Virus record (IMG/VR): IMGVR_UViG_3300031784_000170
Span: 1-26,747 of that record
Strand: one strand, 5' to 3'
From: a virus
Length of the DNA: 26,747 bases
The notes beneath the pieces were generated by a model that saw only the letters and a list, made by a program, of their open reading frames with translations, had not been told where the DNA came from and ran no database searches. Positions 1 to 5,704 of this stretch are shown here, one piece after another; position 1 is the first letter of the stretch; every line of letters begins with the position of its first letter. The translations under genes were made by a program, and so were the position numbers.

Positions 1-173
1 ATCAACTTGCGTTCATTCACGACGAGTTGCAGTGGGAAACAACACCAGACGCTGCTGAGATACTCAAGCTTCACTTAGAGGAATCTGCTAAAGCTGCTGG
101 TGAATACTACAACCTCCGAATCCCTATCGCTGCCGAAGGGAAGATCGGATCCACTTGGGCAGATGTTCACTAA
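1..173 (+). CDS. DNA polymerase (T7 gp5-like, family A), C-terminal end only
   Basis: The window opens inside a gene whose reading frame starts at base 3 and stops at 171-173. The visible 56 residues contain HDELQ (bases 18-32), the motif C of family A DNA polymerases, whose aspartate and glutamate help bind catalytic metal. The tail ends GSTWADVH, in the place where T7 gp5 and cyanophage polymerases end. The enzyme replicates phage DNA in the host cytoplasm. The start and the exonuclease and finger domains lie outside the window. The position directly upstream of other DNA metabolism genes fits the T7 class II gene block. The family call is secure from the motif; nothing can be said about processivity factors. 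Confidence 0.93.
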   Translation, partial: QLAFIHDELQWETTPDAAEILKLHLEESAKAAGEYYNLRIPIAAEGKIGSTWADVH

Positions 174-190
174 TTCCACTTACGATTACC

Positions 191-745
191 ATGAGCATGG
201 TATTGCTGGAAATCCCCTTTATCAAGGAGCTATATGATTCTAAATTGAGACAAAGAGTACAGGGATCTGACATTGAATTGGAGCCTCTGTCCTCCAAAGA
301 AATGAACAAAGGGTACTTTGTTGGAAAGTTCTTGCCTCAGCTTAAAGGTGATTACCTGCCGCTACTTTTTAGGTACTTTTTAGATGCCTATAATGTTGAG
401 ATCTTGTTGTATAGTAATGGTGTAGGTATTGATGCAACAATCCCAAATTTATGTCACCTGTTCTTGACTCAAAGTAAGCTGAGCAAAAGTTATGGTGGAC
501 ATAAATACGAGGATGGTATTGCTGACTTAAACCAAGATCTTCCCAGTTGGAAGGTTTCTTTTAAGAACAAGGTTGCAAAGGGGTGGCTAACTATTAATGA
601 GTTGATTCTTAGGCTGGTTAACCAAGAGGCTGCAGATGAATGGAACCGTTTGACAGATGAGTTTCACAAAGTATTTCACGCTAAATTGATGGAGGAATTT
701 GACCGACGTTACCTATCCACTAAGGGATTCAAATTTGCTACTTGA
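191..745 (+). CDS. Unrecognised 184-residue protein upstream of the Mom-like gene
   Basis: I do not recognise this protein. It is 184 residues from the ATG at 191; a TTG at 155 would add 12 residues but overlap the polymerase end. Neither start has a clear Shine-Dalgarno sequence. The protein looks soluble and mixed alpha/beta, with a basic middle (a KNK run near the centre) and a helical C-terminal third rich in charged residues. No signal peptide or membrane helix is evident. It overlaps the next gene by 47 bases, which suggests translational coupling with the Mom-like protein. The DNA is visibly richer in A+T than the exonuclease and reductase genes, which suggests it was acquired as a late insertion. 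Inference only: it could be a partner or regulator of the modification protein. Confidence 0.7.
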   Translation: MSMVLLEIPFIKELYDSKLRQRVQGSDIELEPLSSKEMNKGYFVGKFLPQLKGDYLPLLFRYFLDAYNVEILLYSNGVGIDATIPNLCHLFLTQSKLSKSYGGHKYEDGIADLNQDLPSWKVSFKNKVAKGWLTINELILRLVNQEAADEWNRLTDEFHKVFHAKLMEEFDRRYLSTKGFKFAT

Positions 746-1349
746 AAAAGTACGCAGCTTTGATGTACGGCTGATCACTATTCAAGAAGCCACCACTATT
801 ATCAAAGAATGGCACTATTCACACTCAACTAATGGACTGCTTGTTTCGTATTGCTTTGGGCTATTCTTTCAAGAGCACTTAATCGGCTCTATGATTTATG
901 GTCATCTTGGTATGGCTAATGTCTGGAAGAAATATGCTAAGCAAAAAGAAGATGTAATTGAGCTTCGTAGGCTTGCGTGTATTGACGACACGCCTAAAAA
1001 TACAGAGTCGTACTTTATAGGTAAAACCTTGCGGTGGCTTAAGAAAAACACACCAATCAAAGTTGTTGTATCGTATGCTGATACCTTCCATGGTCATGCA
1101 GGTACAATTTACAAGGCATCAAACTTCAAGCATGTTGGGATGACTAGCCCCGGTAAAGTCATACTTGACAGTGACGGTAGAACCTTTCACGACAAAGCAA
1201 TCCGCACTACTTATGTGAATGCTAAGGGTGAAAAAAATCTCAAACCATTTGCTCAACGCCTCAAATCTCGATTAGAGAGTGGAGAGGCTCAATACATCAA
1301 CACCCCAGGTAAACATATCTACCTATACAACCTATCCACTACCGAATGA
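699..1349 (+). CDS. Mom-like DNA modification protein (GNAT-type fold)
   Basis: This 216-residue protein resembles the phage Mu Mom family, GNAT-fold enzymes that modify adenine (methylcarbamoyl in Mu) in phage DNA and block host restriction. Landmarks in family order are EWHYS (37-41), ELRRL (88-92), a following SYAD (125-128), and GHAGTIY (132-138), then a short conserved beta region with R and H residues. The start is uncertain: TTG at 699 has GGAGG at 691-695 but only three bases of spacing, while TTG at 735 has AAGGGA at 722-727 with better spacing. It overlaps the unknown upstream gene by 47 bases and the next small gene by four (ATGA). The substrate and the chemical group added cannot be read from sequence. 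The C-terminal 45 residues are basic and may bind DNA. Confidence 0.78.
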   Translation: MTDVTYPLRDSNLLLEKVRSFDVRLITIQEATTIIKEWHYSHSTNGLLVSYCFGLFFQEHLIGSMIYGHLGMANVWKKYAKQKEDVIELRRLACIDDTPKNTESYFIGKTLRWLKKNTPIKVVVSYADTFHGHAGTIYKASNFKHVGMTSPGKVILDSDGRTFHDKAIRTTYVNAKGEKNLKPFAQRLKSRLESGEAQYINTPGKHIYLYNLSTTE

Positions 1350-1543
1350 AAGACACCTTTTCCACCGTCTCTTTGACGTTCTTTCTTAACGATCTCAACA
1401 CCTGGATCGTTGATCGCATTGACAAAGTTGATGCCAGCAGAGGCACCAAACCGCCTGAGGTTTACTACGACAGAGGTATGATCAATGCCTTCAGAGAAGT
1501 ACATACTCTGATTAAATCCACACTCATCACCACCCATGACTGA
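1346..1543 (+). CDS. Small hypothetical protein (65 residues)
   Basis: I do not recognise this protein. The ATG overlaps the stop of the Mom-like gene as ATGA, and its own end overlaps the next start by eight bases, so it reads as part of a tightly coupled string. The 65 residues are mostly helical in character, with a hydrophobic N-terminal stretch (residues 7-22) followed by a charged segment containing DRIDKVDASR and a YYDRGMINAF stretch. There is no signal peptide pattern. Support comes mainly from the start/stop overlaps and the absence of any competing frame. Confidence 0.6.
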   Translation: MKDTFSTVSLTFFLNDLNTWIVDRIDKVDASRGTKPPEVYYDRGMINAFREVHTLIKSTLITTHD

Positions 1544-1658
1544 AAAGAACATTAAAAAAAGACAAAAATATACCAAGACTGCCGCGACTATCACTATTGG
1601 TGGCAGTAAAATGAAAATCTACATCTACAGTACTCCCACCGAAACCACCACTGACTAA
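1536..1658 (+). CDS. Tiny lysine-rich hypothetical protein (40 residues)
   Basis: A 40-residue ORF begins at ATG 1536, eight bases before the upstream stop ends, and stops at TAA 1656-1658, whose last base is the A of the next ATG. The N-terminal half is strongly basic (KNIKKRQKYTK); the C-terminal half is threonine- and isoleucine-rich. It could bind nucleic acid, but that is inference from charge only. It is kept because it fills the gap exactly in a string of overlapping starts and stops. Confidence 0.5.
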   Translation: MTEKNIKKRQKYTKTAATITIGGSKMKIYIYSTPTETTTD

Positions 1659-1792
1659 TGGCTGTTAAATCAAAGACTGCACTCGGACGAGTGGAGTTCC
1701 AATCCAAAGCAAAGTTCAAGCACACCAAACAAGGCAACGGTAAGCGATCCCTGCCTAGTCACGGTCGTAAACAAAAGCGAGGTCAAGGGTGA
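1658..1792 (+). CDS. Small basic cyanophage protein (44 residues)
   Basis: This 44-residue protein starts at ATG 1658, overlapping the previous TAA by one base, and ends at TGA 1790-1792, overlapping the GTG start of the exonuclease by four bases. It is very basic, with about one third Lys plus Arg, and ends SLPSHGRKQKRGQG. From memory, similar short basic proteins occur just before the exonuclease in other T7-like cyanophages, but I cannot check this here. A nucleic acid or exonuclease-binding role would fit its charge and position, but the function is unknown. Confidence 0.65.
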   Translation: MAVKSKTALGRVEFQSKAKFKHTKQGNGKRSLPSHGRKQKRGQG

Positions 1793-2556
1793 GTCTTTTA
1801 ATCGATTGCGACTTCGTGGTATACAAGTCGTGTGCAGCAAATGAGACTGAAATTGACTGGGGATCTGATGTCATTACGGTTACCAGTCGCTTCACCGAAG
1901 CCTATGACATGGTACAGCGAGAGTTGCACAACATTGCCAGGGATCTCGGATGCTTCGATGATAGCATTTTGTTTTTCAGCGATTCTACTAATTTCCGCAA
2001 GACTATCGACCCTGATTACAAAGGGCACCGTAATAGGAAAAAACCATGCGGGTATCGACGGGTAATCAACAAGCTCAAGGAAGAGTACCAAGTGGTAACC
2101 ATGCCAACTTTGGAAGCTGATGATGCCCTAGGTATCTACGCCACCAAGGAAGAAGGTCACATTCTCTGTAGCCCAGATAAAGACCTTCGTCAAATACCGG
2201 GTCAGCTGTATGACCTTACTCAAGATGTGAGTACTATCACCCCAGAAGAGGGTAGACGGTGGCACCTCATCCAAACACTAGCTGGTGATCAAACTGATGG
2301 TTACGGTGGTGTGCCTGGTATTGGCATCAAACGAGCAGTAGCCCTGTTTGATAAGGAAGGGTATTCATGGAAAACAGTTGTTTCAGCGTTTGCTGAAAAG
2401 GATCTCAATGAAGATGTTGCCCTGATGAATGCCCGTCTTGCCAAGATTCTTCAATGCACTGACTATGATTTCACCAATCAAGAACCAAGACTTTGGACTC
2501 CCAGCTCCGATAGTCGAAATGACGATGGAGCAACAATTCAAACTGAAACAGATTGA
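1789..2556 (+). CDS. 5'-3' exonuclease (T7 gp6-like, FEN/PIN fold)
   Basis: This 255-residue exonuclease would degrade host DNA and remove replication primers. Acidic metal-binding motifs appear in family order: DCDF (6-9), a basic arch with YKGHRNRKKP (77-86), EADD (109-112), SPDKD (128-132) and GDQTDG (166-171), followed by the helix-hairpin-helix-type sequence VPGIGIKRA (175-183) that binds duplex DNA. The start is GTG at 1789, overlapping the upstream TGA as GTGA; the protein begins MSLLIDCD, as expected for the family. The C-terminal 20 residues are polar and probably disordered, and their DNA doubles as the start of the next gene. T7 gp6 is somewhat longer at about 300 residues. Confidence 0.92.
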   Translation: MSLLIDCDFVVYKSCAANETEIDWGSDVITVTSRFTEAYDMVQRELHNIARDLGCFDDSILFFSDSTNFRKTIDPDYKGHRNRKKPCGYRRVINKLKEEYQVVTMPTLEADDALGIYATKEEGHILCSPDKDLRQIPGQLYDLTQDVSTITPEEGRRWHLIQTLAGDQTDGYGGVPGIGIKRAVALFDKEGYSWKTVVSAFAEKDLNEDVALMNARLAKILQCTDYDFTNQEPRLWTPSSDSRNDDGATIQTETD

Positions 2557-2752
2557 AGATGCTCTCCGTCACCCAGAGTCTAAGAAGGAAGACATCATCA
2601 CGATCTTCCTTGCCTTACAACGCCAATGCTTCGTGCTTGGCAACTCAATGTCCAACCTAGTAAAGAAATGGCCCACTCCAGTTCCACAGGTCCAGCCTAC
2701 TACCGACGAGGATCCATACAAGTCTGGGATTTCATTCGAGACCAAGACCTAA
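2519..2752 (+). CDS. Conserved small hypothetical protein (77 residues)
   Basis: The gene begins with two near-adjacent start codons, ATG 2519 and ATG 2525, inside the exonuclease end (38-base overlap). The protein has a helical first half (KLKQIEDALRHPES, then EDIITIFLALQRQ) and a polar, proline-rich tail. It has no obvious catalytic motif. Its look is familiar from other T7-like cyanophages, where a protein of this type sits between exonuclease and nucleotide metabolism genes, but no function is known to me. It overlaps the DUF3310 gene by 85 bases. Confidence 0.7.
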   Translation: MTMEQQFKLKQIEDALRHPESKKEDIITIFLALQRQCFVLGNSMSNLVKKWPTPVPQVQPTTDEDPYKSGISFETKT

Positions 2753-2952
2753 ACTTCCACCTTGGCAATGCCATCAAATATATCTGCCGTGCTGGATACA
2801 AAGACAGCAAGATTACTGATTTAGCCAAAGCAATCCACTATCTCACTAATGAACTCGAAGCAACAACAAGCAAAGGAATTCAGGACAAGTTTCCAGGTCA
2901 GGAACAGTACGAGTCCAGCTTCACGGACTATGCAGCGGACTTTGATCGTTGA
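2668..2952 (+). CDS. DUF3310 family protein
   Basis: The 94-residue protein contains the DUF3310 signature: IQVWDFI (17-23), LNFHLGNAIKYICRAGYKD (28-46), then DLAKAIHYLTNELE (51-64). These helical domains are common in phages and are sometimes linked to nucleotide metabolism (similar segments occur beside nucleotide kinases), but the biochemical role is not established. I chose ATG 2668 because the family motif begins about 15 residues later; an upstream ATG at 2626 is also in frame. It overlaps the gene before by 85 bases and the MazG-like gene after by 104 bases. Confidence 0.82.
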   Translation: MAHSSSTGPAYYRRGSIQVWDFIRDQDLNFHLGNAIKYICRAGYKDSKITDLAKAIHYLTNELEATTSKGIQDKFPGQEQYESSFTDYAADFDR

Positions 2953-3223
2953 AGAATTCAAAGAGTTCCTTGATGCTGAGAACCAGCTGATCATGGGTCT
3001 CACAATCAACGCTACTGATTGCTTGAAAGAGTTAGCTGACCTTGTGTATGTCTGCTACCAGTATGCAGAGAACCTTGGATGGGACCTTGATGTGGCTCTG
3101 GACAGAGTACATGAGTCGAACCTATCCAAGCTTGATGCTAACGGTAATCCCATCTACCGAGAAGACGGGAAGGTTCTAAAGGGACCTAACTATCAACCAC
3201 CAAACCTTAGTGATCTTGTCTGA
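2849..3223 (+). CDS. mazG: MazG-like nucleotide pyrophosphohydrolase
   Basis: This 124-residue protein belongs to the all-alpha NTP pyrophosphohydrolase group, which splits (d)NTPs into NMP and pyrophosphate. The metal-binding motifs are EEFKE (35-39) and, after a second helix, ELAD (61-64) followed by VYVCYQYAENLGWD, then the typical ending with DANGNPIYREDGKVLKG. The N-terminal part (KEFRTSFQVRNS, then QRTLIVEEF) matches the usual family start, so ATG 2849 is preferred over ATG 2930 despite the 104-base overlap with DUF3310. Proposed roles in cyanophages include clearing aberrant nucleotides and lowering host alarmone. It sits just upstream of ribonucleotide reductase, which fits a dNTP supply block. 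Confidence 0.85.
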   Translation: MNSKQQQAKEFRTSFQVRNSTSPASRTMQRTLIVEEFKEFLDAENQLIMGLTINATDCLKELADLVYVCYQYAENLGWDLDVALDRVHESNLSKLDANGNPIYREDGKVLKGPNYQPPNLSDLV

Positions 3224-3224
3224 T

Positions 3225-4604
3225 ATGTCTGTTGAACTTATTGCCCGCACTGGTCGAGTACAAAGCTGGATCGATGATCCAACCTCACGACTGCCTGTGT
3301 CCTGCACAGTATTTGTCGTAGAAGATGAAATGGAGGGACCTAATGGAATCGAAGCATCCTGGCGTTTTGTTTCCCACGCTCTCCGCTACGGAGCTGGCGT
3401 GGCTGTCCATCTATCCAAGCTCCGACCCAAAGGAGCTGAAAATGGCAAGGGACTTGTGGCTAGCGGCCCAGTATCCTTTGGAAAGATCTACTCCACACTC
3501 AACGAAATCCTGAGGCGAGGAGGGGTCTACAAGAATGGGGCTGTGGTCCTACATCTGGATCTTAATCATCCTGATGTGCTTGAGTTTATTACTGCTGACC
3601 GTGCTGATCTACCTTGGGTCAAGCGTTGCGTCAACATTAACCGTCCGTGGTGGGAAGCTACCACTCCTGAAGTCAGGGAAGCACTCCTCCAGGGAATCCG
3701 TAAAGGAGACATCTGGCTCAACAAAACAAAGGTAGATCGTAATGGAAATCGTATCCGAGGAAACGTATGCTTGGAAGTCTATCTGCCCTCACGGGGAACC
3801 TGTCTACTTCAACATGTTAACCTCGGGGGATGTGAACTCCATGACATTCAGCGTGCGTTTGTCACAGGAATGTCCCAGCTGTGCGCCCTACACGGAAAAA
3901 CAAATGTTGGAGATAGCGGAGAGTACCTCCCTTCGGAGACAGATCGCCAAGTCGGTCTCGGACTTCTGGGTCTCGCAAATTGTCTTGCCAACCATGGAGT
4001 GACCTATAAGCAGTTTGGTGAGGCACTGAATGACATTCGCAATAATCGGATGGCTCAGACTCCTGCCCATATCCTTGCTGCTGAGATCAACGCTGGCATC
4101 ATGGCTGCTGCTCATGTAGCACGAGAAAACAACATGGATCGGGCGTTTGCTATTGCTCCTACAGCAAGCTGCAGCTACCGATACACCGATCTCAATGGCT
4201 ATACCACCTGCCCTGAGATTGCACCTCCTATTGCCCGTCAGGTGGACCGTGACAGCGGTACATTTGGTGTCCAGAGCTATGACTACGGTCCTGTTGAGAT
4301 CGCGTCAGAGGTTGGCTGGAAGGACTATAACGCAGTGGCAGATGGCATTGTATCTCTGCTTGATAAGACGGGACTTCTTCACGGCTATTCGTATAACTCG
4401 TGGTCTGATGTGATCACGTATGACGAGGAGTTCATTGAGGAGTGGCTGGATAGCCCCCAAACATCTCTTTACTACTCACTTCAGGTGATGGGAGACGTTC
4501 AGGATAAATCCAGTGCTTATGCTGCACTAGATGAAGCTGAGGTTGACGATTACTTGGAGTCTATCCTTAACGACCCTGCTCCCCAGTGTAATTGCGGCGA
4601 ATGA
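3225..4604 (+). CDS. nrdA: Class I ribonucleotide reductase, large (alpha) subunit
   Basis: This 459-residue protein reduces ribonucleotides to deoxyribonucleotides. Key residues line up with E. coli NrdA: C27 (first redox cysteine), N180-x-C182-x-E184 (thiyl radical site in NVCLE), C193 (second redox cysteine), PTASCS (312-317, phosphate loop), Y416-Y417 in SLYY (radical transfer pair) and a C-terminal CNC that can pass electrons from thioredoxin. At 459 residues it is much shorter than the roughly 760 of E. coli and has no N-terminal ATP cone, so allosteric activity control is probably absent. The start is ATG 3225, one base after the MazG-like stop; its end overlaps the beta subunit start as ATGA. 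The adjacent beta subunit argues against a cobalamin-dependent class II enzyme. Confidence 0.92.
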   Translation: MSVELIARTGRVQSWIDDPTSRLPVSCTVFVVEDEMEGPNGIEASWRFVSHALRYGAGVAVHLSKLRPKGAENGKGLVASGPVSFGKIYSTLNEILRRGGVYKNGAVVLHLDLNHPDVLEFITADRADLPWVKRCVNINRPWWEATTPEVREALLQGIRKGDIWLNKTKVDRNGNRIRGNVCLEVYLPSRGTCLLQHVNLGGCELHDIQRAFVTGMSQLCALHGKTNVGDSGEYLPSETDRQVGLGLLGLANCLANHGVTYKQFGEALNDIRNNRMAQTPAHILAAEINAGIMAAAHVARENNMDRAFAIAPTASCSYRYTDLNGYTTCPEIAPPIARQVDRDSGTFGVQSYDYGPVEIASEVGWKDYNAVADGIVSLLDKTGLLHGYSYNSWSDVITYDEEFIEEWLDSPQTSLYYSLQVMGDVQDKSSAYAALDEAEVDDYLESILNDPAPQCNCGE

Positions 4605-5311
4605 ACCCCTACGAAAAACTACAACAAAGAAAGAGGAAGTGGTCTCCTGTTCAGACCACAGCTGGCAAGCTGAATGAGGGTGCGGAGGAAGCTATCTTCC
4701 GTGCTCTTGCTATGCGTCATATGGAACTACCTGTAGGTGAATTTATTGAAGCATCGCTTTCTGAGATTCCAGTACTATCGCAAGACCTGCTCCGATCTAA
4801 CATCAAAGACGAAGAGAACCACGACTTGGCTCTCGGTTACATCGCCAATGCTATCGGCACTGATCCTAAAGCTGAGGAAGAAGCCAAGCGAATCCGAGCT
4901 GCGTGGGAAGCGCATCCTGATCACACGGTCCTCAAAGCACTTGTTGCCGAGCGTGCGTTGTTCTTCGTTCTACTCCCGTTCTTTCGATTTAATGGTGACG
5001 CTGGTCTCCGCACCGTCTCCGCTGACATCAGTCGAGATGAACAAGTCCATGTGGCTGCAAACTCTCTTGTCTGCAGGGAACTTGGACTCACCCCATCTCC
5101 AAGTCTCGACAAGCTCAGGAAGGCGACGATCAATTGGGTTATGACACCTTTGAAATCGTCCACTAACAAATATCTGGACAAAAAATTTTGGCTGGATGCT
5201 AGCGATCGTTTGATGTATGAGGGCAAGGCCCCTGAACTTTCTGACACCAAGCGAGCCCGAATGCCTGCCTTCTTTGAACATGCCAACCCAAATCTCCCTC
5301 AATACGCTTAG
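4601..5311 (+). CDS. nrdB: Class I ribonucleotide reductase, small (beta) subunit
   Basis: This 236-residue protein would hold the metal centre that starts the radical used by the alpha subunit. Metal ligands are visible as ExxH (E71-H74), E117 in AERALFF, and ExxH (E147-H150); an acidic residue in the 42-50 stretch may be the first ligand. E. coli NrdB has its radical tyrosine four residues after the first ligand histidine. Here that position is L78, and the nearest tyrosine is Y80, so a normal tyrosyl radical looks unlikely. The protein is shorter than typical NrdB (about 350-375). The C-terminal NPNLPQYA could serve the alpha-binding tail. ATG 4601 overlaps the nrdA stop, so the two are probably translationally coupled. 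Confidence 0.88.
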   Translation: MNPYEKLQQRKRKWSPVQTTAGKLNEGAEEAIFRALAMRHMELPVGEFIEASLSEIPVLSQDLLRSNIKDEENHDLALGYIANAIGTDPKAEEEAKRIRAAWEAHPDHTVLKALVAERALFFVLLPFFRFNGDAGLRTVSADISRDEQVHVAANSLVCRELGLTPSPSLDKLRKATINWVMTPLKSSTNKYLDKKFWLDASDRLMYEGKAPELSDTKRARMPAFFEHANPNLPQYA

Positions 5312-5468
5312 GCTCCACAACGACAGGCTAGACCAGCTCATCAAAGAAGTTGAAGACTACTTTGACTGGCAGCCTGTCACACCCAAAGATAATATCGAGA
5401 ACATCATGTACCGTGCTGGTCAAGCCAGTGTGGTCGCTTTCCTCAAACAAAAACTGGATGAAATCTAA
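5280..5468 (+). CDS. Small hypothetical protein (62 residues)
   Basis: I do not recognise the fold. The 62-residue ORF starts at ATG 5280, 32 bases inside the end of nrdB, and stops with a TAA that shares one base with the next ATG. It is acidic and helical, with the pattern LDQLIKEVEDYFDWQP followed by IENIMYRAGQASVVAFLKQKL, and could form a small helical hairpin. Location between the reductase and head genes is consistent with other T7-like cyanophages, which have short ORFs here. Confidence 0.65.
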   Translation: MPTQISLNTLRLHNDRLDQLIKEVEDYFDWQPVTPKDNIENIMYRAGQASVVAFLKQKLDEI

Positions 5469-5704
5469 TGTGCTTTGGATCTGCTCCTTCGCCACCGAAA
5501 CCACCGCCGTTGATGCCTGCTCCTAAACCACCCCCGCCGCCTGCTCCTCCACCGCCTGCTCCAGCTCCTGTACAACCAGCTGATGCAGAGCCAATCCTGA
5601 AGACTAAGGAGAGTCGTCGGGAAGAGGCAGGCATGATGTCTAAAGGTACATCTTCACTGCGAATCCCGTTGACGGGTAGCCGTGGAGGTCTTAATCAAGG
5701 CTAA
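5468..5704 (+). CDS. Proline-rich T7 gp7.3-like virion assembly protein
   Basis: The 78-residue protein has an extreme proline-rich stretch (residues 8-36, PPP and APAP runs) and then a basic segment with KTKESRREE and the ending SKGTSSLRIPLTGSRGGLNQG-like pattern. The tail resembles the C-terminus of T7 gp7.3, a minor tail protein needed for adsorption, which ends with a GGGINI-type sequence. Its position just before the portal gene is the gp7.3 position in T7. Start and stop each share one base with a neighbour (TAATG), implying coupled translation. The proline-rich part is probably extended and not folded. Homology to gp7.3 is inferred from position and the C-terminal pattern only. Confidence 0.72.
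   Translation: MCFGSAPSPPKPPPLMPAPKPPPPPAPPPPAPAPVQPADAEPILKTKESRREEAGMMSKGTSSLRIPLTGSRGGLNQG

Noticed and set aside
3225-4604. Class II (cobalamin-dependent) ribonucleotide reductase
   Set aside because: The Y416-Y417 pair and an adjacent beta subunit with metal ligands indicate class I.
5443-5634. Gly-rich minus-strand ORF opposite the proline-rich protein
   Set aside because: It is the complement of the proline codons of the gp7.3-like gene.
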